Assembly (NCBI GenBank): GCA_029237735.1
Contig: JAQZBU010000032.1
Coordinates: 1-44,012 of the forward strand
Direction of reading: 5' to 3'
Source of the DNA: Ramlibacter sp.
Lineage (GTDB): Bacteria; Pseudomonadota; Gammaproteobacteria; Burkholderiales; Burkholderiaceae_C
Length of the DNA: 44,012 nt
Shown here: piece after piece, positions 23,180-31,829 of the stretch
Layout of the letters: every line of letters starts with the position of its first letter
How positions within the stretch are numbered: position 1 is the first letter of the stretch
Made by a program: the position numbers and the translations under genes
The notes under the pieces: generated by a model
Told to the model about the DNA's origin: nothing
The model's input: the letters and a program-made list of their open reading frames with translations, nothing else
The model's database searches: none

Positions 23180-23908
23180 ATGATCCTTCCACCCGCCCTG
23201 ACTCCTCCCGGACAGCTGCCGGAAGTCCTGCAGCGGCAGGGCTATGCGGTCGTTGGCGCTGAAGGGGTCTGCGAGCTTTCGGACTGCCCGCTCCCGGAGC
23301 TGATGGCGCTGCGCCCCAGCTGGGACGACCTGCCGCCGGACAACTACCTGAAGGACGGCGGGCACTACCGTCGGCGCCGGCATTCCTGCTTTGTGGTGCA
23401 GGGTGGCGAGGTGGTTCAGGCGCCGCACCGCGCGCACTGGCAGCCCGTTGAGTACAACGCGTTGCATGGCGGCATGCAGCGCTGGTTCGAGCCCATGGAG
23501 CCGGGCGTTGTCGCAACGCCGGCCTGGCGCAAGCTGCTGCGGGCCTTGGCGCAGGCCAGCTCCGGCCTGAAAGGCGAGCGGCCGTGGTACGTGGAGGCGC
23601 ACCAGTTCCGCATCGACACCGAAGGCGGCATCGGGCGTCCGACGCCCGAAGGCGCGCACCGCGACGGTGTGGACCTGGTGGCGGTTTTCATGATCGCGCG
23701 CGAGGGCATCAAGGGCGGCGAGACCCGGGTGTTCGAAGCCGCCGGGCCTGCGGGCCAGCGGTTCACCCTCACCGAACCCTGGAGCGTGCTGCTGCTGGAC
23801 GACGAGCGCGTGATCCACGAAACGACACCGATCCAACCCATTGCCGCGGGCGCGCACCGCGACACACTGGTGCTGACTTACCGCGCCGGCGGCTTCCAGG
23901 GGGCGTGA
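23180..23908 (+). CDS. Fe(II)/2-oxoglutarate dioxygenase (2OG-Fe_Oxy_2, IDO-like)
   Basis: A 242-residue protein with the iron triad H160-x-D162 in EGAHRDGVDLV and H213 in ERVIHETTPIQP, and a downstream arginine for 2-oxoglutarate in AHRDTLVLTYR. The PYR-like opening GGHYRRRRHSCFVV is typical of the family that hydroxylates free amino acids (e.g. L-isoleucine dioxygenase). Which amino acid or imidazole compound is used here is unknown. It follows DUF427 after an 86-nt gap and has its own leaderless-type promoter, so it may be only partly tied to the ergothioneine genes. It converges on kup (13-nt gap). Confidence 0.87.
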   Translation: MILPPALTPPGQLPEVLQRQGYAVVGAEGVCELSDCPLPELMALRPSWDDLPPDNYLKDGGHYRRRRHSCFVVQGGEVVQAPHRAHWQPVEYNALHGGMQRWFEPMEPGVVATPAWRKLLRALAQASSGLKGERPWYVEAHQFRIDTEGGIGRPTPEGAHRDGVDLVAVFMIAREGIKGGETRVFEAAGPAGQRFTLTEPWSVLLLDDERVIHETTPIQPIAAGAHRDTLVLTYRAGGFQGA

Positions 23909-23921
23909 GGGACGTTCTGGC

Positions 23922-25817
23922 TTAGAGCTGGACCCGCGTCCCCAGTTCGATCACCGCGTTGTGCGGGATGCCGAAGAAGTCGACGGCGCGGCCGGCGTTG
24001 CGCGACATCGCCTCGAACAGGTTCTGCCGCCACCGCACCATGGCCCGCCGGGGCGCCGGCACGACGGTCTCCCGGCTAAGGAAGTAGGAAGTCTCGAACG
24101 CCTCGATCGGCAGGCCGTGCGGCGCGCAGAGTTCGAGCGCTGCGGGGATGTCGGGCGTGTCCATGAAGCCGAAGTGCAGGATGACCTGCCAGAAGCCCGG
24201 TGCGACGGGCTCGACCTCGACCCGGCGCTCGGGCGCCAGAGTGGGCTCCTCGTGGAATCGCACGCACAGCACGACGTTGCGCTCGTGCAGCACCAGGTTG
24301 TGCTTCATGTTGTGCAGCAGGGCCTGCGGCACCACGCCTCGCTCGGCCGAGAGGAACACTGCAGTCCGCGGCACCGGCGTGAGGCGGTCCCGGGCCAGGT
24401 TGTCGGCGAACTCCTTCAGCGGGAGCAAGTCGCTCTTGAGCGTCGCCGAGAGCAGCTCGCGGCCGCGCTTCCAGGTGAGCATCACGACCAGGACGCCGCC
24501 CGCCATCGCCAGGGTGAACCAGCCGCCCTCGAGGATCTTGACCGAGCATGACGCCAGCAGCAGCGCGTCGAGGGCGATGAAAAAGGCGGTCGCGCCCATC
24601 GCGATCCACGGCGGGAAGCCCCAGCCGTAGCGAACGACGAAGTACGTGAGCACCGTGGTGATGAGCATCGTGGCCGTGACGGCGATGCCGTACGCCGAAG
24701 CGATCGCCGACGAGTTGCCGAAACCGATGCAGGCCAGTACGACCGCCACCAGCAGCAGCCAGTTCACCGCGGGCACGTAGATCTGGCCCCGCTCATGCGC
24801 GGAGGTGTGGATGATCTGCATGCGCGGCAACAAGCCCATCTGGATAGCCTGCTGCGTGAGCGAGTAGGCTCCGGAGATCACGGCCTGCGAGGCGATGATC
24901 GTGGCCGCCGTCGCGATCACCACCGCGGGGATCAACACAGCGGAGGGGAACATCAGGTAGAAGGGGTTCTCCACGGCGGCGGGCACGCGCAGCAGCAGCG
25001 CGCCCTGGCCGGCATAGTTGATCGCGAGGGCCGGCAGGACGAAGCAGGTCCAAGCGATGCGGATCGGCCGCTTGCCGAAGTGGCCCATATCGGCGTAGAG
25101 CGCCTCGGTGCCCGTGACGGCGAGCACCACCGCGCCCACAGCGAGGAACAGTCCCCAGCCGCGTTCAGCCAGGAATCTCCAGGCATGGACGGGGTCAAGC
25201 GCCTGCAGAATCTGCGGCGCCTGGGCAATCTGCCAGACCCCTACGGTGGCGAGCACGGCGAACCACACGGCCACGATCGGACCGAACCAGCGCCCCACGG
25301 TGCCGGTGCCGCGGCGCTGCGCTATGAACAACCCGAGCAGGACGCCGACCGAGATCGGCAGCACCCAGGGCTTGAGAGTCGGCGCGATGACTTCCAGGCC
25401 CTCCACCGCGCTCAGCACCGAGATCGCGGGCGTGAGCACGCTGTCGCCATAGAACAGGCAGGCGCCGAAGGTGCCCAGCATGAGCAACCGGTTGCGCAGT
25501 GCCGGCCGGCCGGCAGTGCTCTGGGAGGCCAGGGCCAGCAGCGCGACGATGCCGCCCTCGCCGCGATTGTCCGCACGCAGGATCAGCACGACGTATTTCA
25601 GCGTGACGACCAGCATCAGCGCCCAGAACACCACCGAGACCGCGCCGATGATGGTCTCGGGGTTGAGCGGGACGCCGGTGGACTTGTGGAAGATTTCCTT
25701 GATGGTGTACAGCGGGCTGGTGCCGATGTCGCCGTACACGATGCCGAGCGCCGCCAGCGTGAGCGCGGCGGTGCGGGACTTGCCGGGCACGGCCCCTGCG
25801 GGGAGAGCGACTTGCAT
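23922..25817 (-). CDS. kup: Low-affinity K+ transporter Kup
   Basis: A 631-residue KUP/HAK family membrane transporter that takes up K+ with H+. The signature [19 protein letters not shown] lies near residues 21-39, then [37 protein letters not shown] and [10 protein letters not shown]; about twelve hydrophobic segments fill residues 15-440, followed by a cytoplasmic tail to 631. Length equals E. coli Kup (622). The start is the ATG at 25817; further upstream frame is foreign. The 88 nt between kdpE and kup holds a GGCGT/ACGCC inverted repeat and a CCTCG-CATCTC-CGAGG hairpin overlapping the GAGGGG ribosome site, a possible control point. It is last in a probable operon with KdpDE-like regulators. 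Confidence 0.94.
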   Translation of the reverse strand: MQVALPAGAVPGKSRTAALTLAALGIVYGDIGTSPLYTIKEIFHKSTGVPLNPETIIGAVSVVFWALMLVVTLKYVVLILRADNRGEGGIVALLALASQSTAGRPALRNRLLMLGTFGACLFYGDSVLTPAISVLSAVEGLEVIAPTLKPWVLPISVGVLLGLFIAQRRGTGTVGRWFGPIVAVWFAVLATVGVWQIAQAPQILQALDPVHAWRFLAERGWGLFLAVGAVVLAVTGTEALYADMGHFGKRPIRIAWTCFVLPALAINYAGQGALLLRVPAAVENPFYLMFPSAVLIPAVVIATAATIIASQAVISGAYSLTQQAIQMGLLPRMQIIHTSAHERGQIYVPAVNWLLLVAVVLACIGFGNSSAIASAYGIAVTATMLITTVLTYFVVRYGWGFPPWIAMGATAFFIALDALLLASCSVKILEGGWFTLAMAGGVLVVMLTWKRGRELLSATLKSDLLPLKEFADNLARDRLTPVPRTAVFLSAERGVVPQALLHNMKHNLVLHERNVVLCVRFHEEPTLAPERRVEVEPVAPGFWQVILHFGFMDTPDIPAALELCAPHGLPIEAFETSYFLSRETVVPAPRRAMVRWRQNLFEAMSRNAGRAVDFFGIPHNAVIELGTRVQL

Positions 25818-25905
25818 GGAATGAAACCCCTCGGAGATGCGAGGCCCCATTTGTCGCGCAGGCGGCGTAAAAATCGCATAAACGCCCTGCCGGGCGCGAT
25901 GGCGG

Positions 25906-26592
25906 TTACTCGTCGGCCAGCCGGTAGCCCACGCCCAGTTCGGTGAGCAGGTAGCGTGGTTCGGCCGGGTTGGCCTCGATCTTGGCGCGCAGGTGCCCCA
26001 TGTAGATCCGCAGGTAGTGCAGCTGGTCGACCTGCTCCGTGCCCCAGACATCGGCCAGGAGCTGCCTGTGCGTGACCACCTTGCCCTGGGCCAGGGCCAG
26101 CCGTTCCAGCAGCCGGTATTCCAGGGGGCTGAGGTGCACCGGCGATCCGTCCAGGCGCAGCTCGTGCGCCTCCCGGTCCAGCGCCAGGCCGCCCACTCGC
26201 ACGAGCGGCGCCGGCCCGGGGCTGGCGGCTGCGCGACGCAGCATCGCGCGCACGCGGGCTATCAGCTCGCCGACCCCGAAGGGCTTGGTCAGGTAGTCGT
26301 CGGCGCCGGCATCCAGTGCGGCGATCTTCTGCGCCTCCTGGATGCGGGCGGACAGCACCAGGATGGGAGTGGCCGAACGGGCGCGCAGGCGTGTGATCAG
26401 TTCGACGCCGTCCAGGTCGGGCAGCCCGAGGTCCACGATGATGAGCCGTGGGTTGTGGCCACGGGCTTCGTCCAGCCCGTGCGCCGCCGTCGCCGCGGTG
26501 ACGGGCCGCAAGCCGGCGGCGCTGAGGCTGGCCGCCACGAACTGGGCGATGGATGTGTCGTCCTCGACGATCAGGACGGTGGCGTTATCCAT
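25906..26592 (-). CDS. kdpE: KdpE-like OmpR-family response regulator
   Basis: A 228-residue regulator. Receiver 1-118: acidic E10-D11-D12, phospho-Asp D54 ([12 protein letters not shown]), S81 (VLSARIQ) and K103 (LTKPFG). Winged-helix DNA-binding domain about 130-226: [26 protein letters not shown] and [15 protein letters not shown], which matches the KdpE style YLRIYMG/HLRxKIE. In E. coli KdpE activates the Kdp K+ pump; here no kdpFABC is present, and kup is the next gene. The ATG at 26592 lies inside the end of the kinase gene (8-nt overlap), so translation is coupled. Confidence 0.9.
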   Translation of the reverse strand: MDNATVLIVEDDTSIAQFVAASLSAAGLRPVTAATAAHGLDEARGHNPRLIIVDLGLPDLDGVELITRLRARSATPILVLSARIQEAQKIAALDAGADDYLTKPFGVGELIARVRAMLRRAAASPGPAPLVRVGGLALDREAHELRLDGSPVHLSPLEYRLLERLALAQGKVVTHRQLLADVWGTEQVDQLHYLRIYMGHLRAKIEANPAEPRYLLTELGVGYRLADE

Positions 26593-28123
26593 GGAGCGCC
26601 TCGGGGTCGGTGACCGGCAGGTCGACCCGGAACTCGGTGCCCGGCCTGCACCGCCGGGCGCGGATCTGCCCGCCGTGAGCCTCGACGATGGTCTTGCAGA
26701 TCGCGAGCCCCAGCCCCGCACCCCCCGCGCCGGGCCCGTTGCCGCCGCGTTCGAAGCGCTCGAAGAGGCGTGCGGCGTCGGCGTCGGGCAGCCCCGGACC
26801 CTGATCGCGCACCGCGATGAAAACGCCTTCGCGACTCCGCCCGGCCTGGATGACGACTTCGGACTGCGAGCCCGCGTGGCGCAGCGCGTTGTCCACCAGG
26901 TTGGCGACGACCTGGGCGATCAGGCCGGCTTCGGCCCGGATGGGTGGAAGCCCGGGCGGTACGCGCCACTGGATGCGGGCGCCCGGCCAGCGCCGCCGCA
27001 TGCGTTCGACAGCACTGCCCAGCAACTCCTCGATCGCCTCCCACTGCATGGCGAGCTGCAGCCGCGGTTGCACGAGGCGCGCCATCTGCAGGATGTTGTC
27101 GGCCATGAGGGTCATGTCGCGTGCTTCGTTTTCCAGGTTCGCGAGAAGCTGCGCCCGCTGTCCTGTACCCATCGAATTGCCCTGTGCGCGCAACGCGCTC
27201 GCGGTGCCGACGATGGCGGCCAGCGGCGTGCGCAGGTCGTGCGAGAGCGAGGCAAGCAGGGTATTGCGAGTCGCCTCCGACTGCGCGAGCGCCTGCGCCG
27301 TCTGTGCCGCCTGGGCGGCGCGTTCGCGCTCGACCGACAGGCCGACCTGATGCGCCAGGGCTTGCCAGTGATCGAGCTCGTCCGGTCCCGGGCGATCGTT
27401 GCGGCCCAGCAGCAACTGCACGGCGCCCGCCGCGTTTCGCTGGCTGAAAGGTGCGCACCACAGTGGCAGGTCCGGCCAATCCGCGCAGCCTCGTCCGATT
27501 GGCCGCCCGTGCTCCATGGCCCACTGCGCCGACGCGGGGTGAAACTGCGCCGTTTCCGCCGAAGGGTGGCACGCCAGGGTAGCGCCGTCGCCTTCGTGCA
27601 CAAAGACGGCGCACGACAAACCGAGTTGGCCGGCCAGCCAGCGAGCGGCGGTAATCGCCATCGCGGCGTGGCCGTCGCAGCCGGCCAGCACTTCTCCCAG
27701 CGCGTGCAGTTGCGCCGCGCGTGTCTCGCCCAATTCGGCACGGTCCTGGCGCGCGCGCATGCCGGCGACCAGCGCATTCAGCCCCAGTGAGACGCCTAGC
27801 AGCACGGTAAGCGTCCACCAGTATTCCGCGCCGTCCACCTCGAATGTGTAGCGCGGGGGAACGAAAAAGAAATTCAGCGCCGACACGCACATCAGCGATG
27901 CGGCGATCCCGGCCGGCCGGTTCAGCAGCGTCGCCGTGGCGGCCACCGCTACGAGGTAGACCAGCGCGAGCCCCGCGACGGACATCCGCGCATCGAGCCA
28001 CCAACACGCCAGAGTGGCCGCGGCAGTGGCGACCGCGCCCAGTGCGAGCTGGATCGCGGTCGGTGTCCTGGCGGAAAAAGGGCGGGGCGGGCGCTCTGCG
28101 CCGACAATGGGGTGCGGAATCAT
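26585..28123 (-). CDS. Short KdpD-like sensor histidine kinase (DUF4118, no KdpD/Usp domains)
   Basis: A 512-residue kinase with the C-terminal half of KdpD: four-TM DUF4118 domain (about 22-120, containing NFFFVPPRYTF), a GAF-like region (130-260), phospho-His H295 in ASLSHDLRTPLAA, N412 in NLVDNALRHA, and DQGPGLP (440-446) and GAGLGLAI. Standard KdpD (about 890 aa) starts with a KdpD and a Usp domain; both are absent and the frame upstream of the ATG holds nothing like them. The ATG overlaps the TGA of the yqjK-like gene by one base (TGATG), so translation depends on the upstream envelope gene. The kinase likely senses K+ or turgor and acts on the KdpE-like regulator. Confidence 0.85.
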   Translation of the reverse strand: MIPHPIVGAERPPRPFSARTPTAIQLALGAVATAAATLACWWLDARMSVAGLALVYLVAVAATATLLNRPAGIAASLMCVSALNFFFVPPRYTFEVDGAEYWWTLTVLLGVSLGLNALVAGMRARQDRAELGETRAAQLHALGEVLAGCDGHAAMAITAARWLAGQLGLSCAVFVHEGDGATLACHPSAETAQFHPASAQWAMEHGRPIGRGCADWPDLPLWCAPFSQRNAAGAVQLLLGRNDRPGPDELDHWQALAHQVGLSVERERAAQAAQTAQALAQSEATRNTLLASLSHDLRTPLAAIVGTASALRAQGNSMGTGQRAQLLANLENEARDMTLMADNILQMARLVQPRLQLAMQWEAIEELLGSAVERMRRRWPGARIQWRVPPGLPPIRAEAGLIAQVVANLVDNALRHAGSQSEVVIQAGRSREGVFIAVRDQGPGLPDADAARLFERFERGGNGPGAGGAGLGLAICKTIVEAHGGQIRARRCRPGTEFRVDLPVTDPEALHG

Positions 28124-28431
28124 CAGGGCCGGCGATGCGGCTGCAGCGAGAGCAAACCCCGCAGCCGCCCCATCATGCGCCAGCCCCACCACAGCTTCAA
28201 GGCCCACGAGACCGCGCGACGCGGGCGCAGCAGCACCGGAATCGCGACGATCCCGGCCAGCCATTGGGGGTGGGCCATCAGCCAGTGCATTCGATCGCGC
28301 GCCGCGTCGGCAAGCGACAAGGTGCGCTGCAGCGGCAAGGTTTCGGCCGCGAGACGCCCGCGCAGCATCTGGCTGCGCGCCAGCAACTCGCCGCGCCGCA
28401 CCTGGAGCTCTTGCTGCCGATGCATCGCCAT
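28123..28431 (-). CDS. YqjK-like protein
   Basis: A 102-residue basic protein beginning MAMHRQQELQVRRGELLAR, with a hydrophobic stretch in WLMAHPQWLAGIVAIPVLL and a basic C terminus; this matches the YqjK-like family in its usual place after YqjE. Function is unknown. The start codon (28429-28431) follows the stop of the YqjE-like gene by 2 nt, and its TGA overlaps the kinase ATG by one base. Start at 28425 is also possible. Confidence 0.75.
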   Translation of the reverse strand: MAMHRQQELQVRRGELLARSQMLRGRLAAETLPLQRTLSLADAARDRMHWLMAHPQWLAGIVAIPVLLRPRRAVSWALKLWWGWRMMGRLRGLLSLQPHRRP

Positions 28432-28433
28432 GC

Positions 28434-28820
28434 TTACTTGCGCGGCGCGAGGCCGCTGTGGTCGTCGGCCAGTTCGGCCAGGGTCGCCTCGAACATGCCG
28501 CCGGGGCTGCGCAGCTTGCGGCCGCCGGCCCGGATGACGAACACACCGCCGGCCAGGAACGCCAACGTCAGCACCGACAGGGCGGCGAGGCGGTATCCCT
28601 CGGCGAACAGCATGAGCACGAGGGCGCAAAACAGAACCGTGCCCACGGTGACCAGCATCAGGCCGATGCCGGCAAGAAGCAGGCCGCCCGCGATGCGCAG
28701 CTTTTCCTGCTCGAGCTCGTTGCCGAGCAACTGCATGCGCACCTGCGCGATCTCCAGCAGCGTCGCCAGCATCTGGCGCACCGACGCGAAAAGGCCGCCT
28801 TGCGATCCCGGCTCGCTCAT
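28434..28820 (-). CDS. YqjE-like (phage holin/DUF1469 superfamily) membrane protein
   Basis: A 128-residue protein with two membrane segments (about 43-66 and 71-95: GLLLAGIGLMLVTVGTVLF and LAALSVLTLAFLAGGVFVI) between a helical N terminus (VRQMLATLLEIAQVRMQLL) and a charged tail. This fits YqjE/holin-superfamily III, commonly next to DUF883 and YqjK. A role in envelope stress or membrane-ribosome association is suggested for the neighbours in E. coli; for this one it is unknown. Confidence 0.8.
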   Translation of the reverse strand: MSEPGSQGGLFASVRQMLATLLEIAQVRMQLLGNELEQEKLRIAGGLLLAGIGLMLVTVGTVLFCALVLMLFAEGYRLAALSVLTLAFLAGGVFVIRAGGRKLRSPGGMFEATLAELADDHSGLAPRK

Positions 28821-28830
28821 CGCGACGTAT

Positions 28831-29142
28831 TCAGCGTCGGCTGATCAACATGCCCAGCACCACACCCACCCCGGCGGCGATGCCGATGGCCGTCCAGGGG
28901 TTGTCGTGCACGTAGTTGTCCGCCACCTTGCTGGCGTCCTTGGCCCGGGCGACGGCATTTTCCTGCAGGCGGGCAAGGTCCACCTTTGCCTGCTCCATGC
29001 GCGCCTGCATGCGCATGCGTATCGCGGAGGCCTTTTCGCCGACGTCGCCGGCGGTGAGCTTCATCAGTTCCTCCGCGTCGGCGATAACCAGCTTCAGGTC
29101 GGTCATCAGTTTTTCTTTGTGGGTAGCGGTCATTTCGGACAT
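28831..29142 (-). CDS. DUF883 (ElaB/YqjD-like) protein
   Basis: A 103-residue protein with the family layout: acidic helical N terminus (KLVIADAEELMKLTAGDVG), amphipathic middle, and the closing ADNYVHDNPWTAIGIAAGVGVVLGMLISRR-type anchor (glycine-rich TM, partly quoted). E. coli YqjD/ElaB bind ribosomes through the N terminus and the inner membrane through this anchor, and are under stationary-phase control (family knowledge). Start at 29142 has a GGAGG 5 nt upstream; the in-frame ATG at 29169 lacks one. It is the first gene of the probable operon ending in kup. Confidence 0.88.
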   Translation of the reverse strand: MSEMTATHKEKLMTDLKLVIADAEELMKLTAGDVGEKASAIRMRMQARMEQAKVDLARLQENAVARAKDASKVADNYVHDNPWTAIGIAAGVGVVLGMLISRR

Positions 29143-29172
29143 GGGGCCTCCATTGGGGTTGCTCTGCATTAA

Positions 29173-29178
29173 ATACTA
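29173..29178 (-). promoter_or_regulatory. -10-like TAGTAT (GCTAGTATT) of the DUF883-kup operon
   Basis: On the minus strand GGCTAGTATTTA lies 30 nt upstream of the ATG at 29142. It matches the RpoS -10 shape CTAYRCT loosely and is preceded by an A/T-rich AAATTTAAATTT (palindrome) 25 nt further up. A promoter for the whole six-gene run. Confidence 0.35.
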
Positions 29179-29267
29179 GCCTCCGCGGGCAGTGCCGGCG
29201 GGAAAAATTTAAATTTGCTGTCGCCGATCAAGGACTGGCATTTCGCGGCTCCCGGCTCCGGGTGGGG

Positions 29268-30023
29268 CTAGTCGCGAACGTCCGCCACGGGGTTGCTGCC
29301 GAAATCGGGCCGCGCCAGCAACGCCAGCACCCGCGCGGCGGCTTCGGCGGGGGAGCTGAGCATGCCTTTTTCCTTCAGGCCGATGAAATTGCCGATATCC
29401 GGGAATTGGCCGGCGTCGGCGCTTCGCAGCTGAACCTGCATGTCCGTGTCGATCACGCCGGGCGCGAGCGAGCAGACCTTCGCCCCATTGGGTTGGCCCG
29501 CCTCCTCCAGTGCGACACAGCGGCTGAAGTGGTCCATGCCCGCCTTGGCGGCGCAATAAGCGGCCTGCGACGCCATGGCGCGGCGGCCCAGGCCGGAGGA
29601 GATGTTCAGGACCCTGCGTCGCGCCGACCAGGTCTGGGTGGCCCTCAGGAAGACGGACGTGAGCAGCATCGGCGCTTCCAGGTCCACGCGCAGCACGTCA
29701 GAGAGCTCCGGCGCGGGAATGGCCGACAGCGGCGCCACGCGCGCAAGGAGGCCGGCGTTGTTGATCAAAGTGACCGACGCGAACGATGTTGCATCCTGGC
29801 CCGCGAGCCAGCCTTCCAGCCGCAGCGCCGCAACCTCGGGCCGCGCAAGGTCTTGCGGCCACTGCTCGCATCGCACGCCCTTGTCCGTCGCGCGCTGTCC
29901 GAGCGAGTCGTTGTGCTTGCGCGAGATGCACAGCAGGTCATGGCCGGCGTCGATCAATTGCTCGGCCATGGCCAGGCCCATGCCGCGCGAAGCGCCGGTG
30001 ATGATGGTGAGGTGGTGGGTCAT
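29268..30023 (-). CDS. SDR family oxidoreductase (sepiapterin/benzil-reductase-like)
   Basis: A 251-residue classical short-chain dehydrogenase. Cofactor motif TGASRGMG is at 9-16, NNAG at 88-91 (INNAGLLAR), catalytic serine in NISSGLG, and the Y-x-x-x-K pair in AAYCAAKAGMDHF. Sequence around TQTWSARRRVLNIS suggests a cytoplasmic NADPH carbonyl reductase. The substrate is unknown. It follows the intradiol dioxygenase gene after 24 nt on the same strand, itself after rluA, so these may be one transcript, though the functions look unrelated. Shine-Dalgarno weak. Confidence 0.88.
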   Translation of the reverse strand: MTHHLTIITGASRGMGLAMAEQLIDAGHDLLCISRKHNDSLGQRATDKGVRCEQWPQDLARPEVAALRLEGWLAGQDATSFASVTLINNAGLLARVAPLSAIPAPELSDVLRVDLEAPMLLTSVFLRATQTWSARRRVLNISSGLGRRAMASQAAYCAAKAGMDHFSRCVALEEAGQPNGAKVCSLAPGVIDTDMQVQLRSADAGQFPDIGNFIGLKEKGMLSSPAEAAARVLALLARPDFGSNPVADVRD

Positions 30024-30047
30024 TCCGCCATCGTAGCCGCGAGCGCT

Positions 30048-30671
30048 TCAGGCTGCCACGACGATGGGGAAGGTCGCGTGAAGGCCGTCGGCGCCGGCAA
30101 CGAAAGGCGCGGTGACCATCGCGCGCGCCTGGTCGTCCAGCCGGCGCCAGATGAAATCGCGCTCGTTGTGCGGGTCGCCCTCGACATACAGCTGGGTGGT
30201 CAGCAGCTCGCGCGCGCCGAGCTTGACCTTCACGTGGATGTGCGGGGTGCGGCCGCCATAGGCCACCGGCCGGATGGTGCGGAAGCGGTAGCGGCCGTCC
30301 GCACCGACGGCAACGCGTCCGAAGCCCTGGAAAGCCGGATCCGCCTTGCCGCCGTCGCCCGGATGGTGGTAATGCCCGCCCTCGTCGCATTGCCAGATTT
30401 CCACCTGCGCGCCGGCGACGGGCTTGCCCTGCAGGTCCGTGACGACGCCTTCTACCCATGAGGGCTGCCCGCGCCGATAGTTCACGCCACCGTTGCGCAG
30501 CAGGTCGAAATCGGTGTCCTTGGGCAGGCTGACGGGGTAGAAGGGCCCTTCCGTCTGAGCGGGCGTGTAGCGGCGCGTGGGCGCGGGTTGCGCCCGCACA
30601 CCCGTCCAGACCATCGGGAACGAGACCAGCGCGGCGGTGGCCGCGCGCCGGTTGAGCAGGGTAGGGGGCAT
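30048..30671 (-). CDS. Intradiol ring-cleavage dioxygenase, secreted type
   Basis: A 207-residue protein of the protocatechuate/catechol dioxygenase fold. The non-heme Fe(III) ligands fit Y101 (GHYHHPGD), Y138 (PVAYGGRTPHIHVKV) and H144/H146. The N terminus has a twin-arginine-like stretch (NRRAATAALVSFPM) then a processed site near VRAQPAP, so export is likely; exported intradiol dioxygenases are known. Substrate is probably a catechol or similar aromatic diol. The ATG at 30671 follows AGGAGA by 6 nt; the frame further upstream is not coding. Next to SDR downstream. Confidence 0.86.
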   Translation of the reverse strand: MPPTLLNRRAATAALVSFPMVWTGVRAQPAPTRRYTPAQTEGPFYPVSLPKDTDFDLLRNGGVNYRRGQPSWVEGVVTDLQGKPVAGAQVEIWQCDEGGHYHHPGDGGKADPAFQGFGRVAVGADGRYRFRTIRPVAYGGRTPHIHVKVKLGARELLTTQLYVEGDPHNERDFIWRRLDDQARAMVTAPFVAGADGLHATFPIVVAA

Positions 30672-30730
30672 GTCGATCTCCTGGGCGTATCTTGTATCGG
30701 AGCCGCGCCGGCCGTGCGGAGTTCCACGTC

Positions 30731-31408
30731 TCAAAACGGCGCGGTGCTCGCGAACGCCAGAGCTTCGCCGGTAACGGGATGATGAATGCGCAATCCCGTG
30801 GCGTGCAGCAGCAGCCGGGGTGCAGCCACCTGCACCTCGGGTGGCGCATAGAGCGTGTCACCCAGAATGGCGTGCCCCAGGGCTTGCAGATGTACGCGCA
30901 GCTGGTGCGATCGGCCCGTCAAGGGCTCGAGTTCCACGCGCGTGCCGCCGTCGCTGTGGGCGAGCACGCGCCAACGCGTCTGGCTGGGTTTGCCTCGCTC
31001 GCGGTCCACGATGCGGCGTGGCCGGTTCGGCCAGTCGGCTGCCAGCGGCAGGTCGATCAGGCCCCAGCCGCCCGCGTCCGAGGGCACCGGCGCTTCCAGC
31101 CGACCCGAGACGACGGCCACGTAGCGCTTGCCGACCTCTCTCTGGGCGAAAGCGTCGCTCAATCGCCTTTGCATCGACGCACCGCGGGCCATCAGGAAAA
31201 GGCCGGACGTGGCCATGTCCAGCCGGTGCACGACCAGCGCATCGGGGTACGGGCCCTGCGCGCGAACGGCCAGGCAATCCTGCTTGTCCGCGCCGCGGCC
31301 GGGCACGCTCAGCAGGCCCGAGGGTTTGTCGAAGACCAGCAGGTGCTCGTCGGCGTGGACGAGCACGACCCTGTCCACGACGGCATCCGATAATTTACCG
31401 ATGAGCAT
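30731..31408 (-). CDS. RluA-family pseudouridine synthase
   Basis: A 225-residue enzyme of the RluA class which isomerises uridine in rRNA or tRNA. The catalytic aspartate is in VVHRLDMATSGL (near residue 62-73), and the conserved KPSGLLSVPGRG, RYVAVVSG, GRSHQLRVHLQALGHAILGD blocks are all present. It lacks an S4 domain, so it belongs to the short RluA/TruC-like group. Target site unknown. Start taken at the ATG 31406-31408, which overlaps the 5' end of the divergent DUF486 gene by 8 nt; a GTG start a little downstream is possible. Confidence 0.87.
   Translation of the reverse strand: MLIGKLSDAVVDRVVLVHADEHLLVFDKPSGLLSVPGRGADKQDCLAVRAQGPYPDALVVHRLDMATSGLFLMARGASMQRRLSDAFAQREVGKRYVAVVSGRLEAPVPSDAGGWGLIDLPLAADWPNRPRRIVDRERGKPSQTRWRVLAHSDGGTRVELEPLTGRSHQLRVHLQALGHAILGDTLYAPPEVQVAAPRLLLHATGLRIHHPVTGEALAFASTAPF
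31389..31394 (+). promoter_or_regulatory. -10 hexamer GATAAT, leaderless start of the DUF486 gene
   Basis: GATAAT ends exactly 6 nt before the ATG at 31401, giving a transcript that begins at the start codon. No Shine-Dalgarno. It lies within the start region of the divergent rluA gene. -35 not recognised. Confidence 0.45.
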
Positions 31409-31769
31409 GCTTTCGTCGATCCCCTTTTCGCTGCAGGCCATTTTGCTGCTGGTGGCCTCCAATGTTTTCATGACCATGGCGTGGTACGGCCACTTGAAGA
31501 ACCTGGCTACGTCACCCTGGTACATCGCGGCCTTCGTGAGCTGGGGCATCGCATTGGCCGAATACATGTTCCAGGTGCCCGCCAACCGCATCGGCTTCCA
31601 GCAGGCGGGGTTGACGGTAGGCCAGCTCAAGATCATGCAGGAAGTGATCACGCTGATGGTGTTCGTGCCGTTCGCGGTGCTGTACCTGAAGGAGCCGCTG
31701 AAGCTCGATTACGTCTGGGCGGCCCTGTGCCTGGTGGGCGCCGTCTATTTCATATTCCGCAATTCATAA
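31401..31769 (+). CDS. DUF486 family small membrane protein
   Basis: A 122-residue protein with four hydrophobic segments and the typical text of DUF486 (distant DMT-type relatives): NVFMTMAWYGHLKNL, WYIAAFVSWGIALAEY, FQVPANRIG and LKEPLKLDYVWAALCLVGAVYF. It is probably an inner-membrane transporter or accessory protein; no substrate is known. It has its own leaderless-type promoter and runs divergently from rluA. DUF47 begins 60 nt after the stop. Confidence 0.9.
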   Translation: MSMLSSIPFSLQAILLLVASNVFMTMAWYGHLKNLATSPWYIAAFVSWGIALAEYMFQVPANRIGFQQAGLTVGQLKIMQEVITLMVFVPFAVLYLKEPLKLDYVWAALCLVGAVYFIFRNS

Positions 31770-31829
31770 GGAGCGTGCCAGTTACACTCGCCGCAATTCC
31801 CCCAAAACATCCCCAACCTGGAGCCAACA

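Noticed and set aside
24795..25946. 383-codon plus-strand open frame
   Set aside because: It is the antisense shadow of kup; its translation is Arg/His/Gly-rich without any domain.
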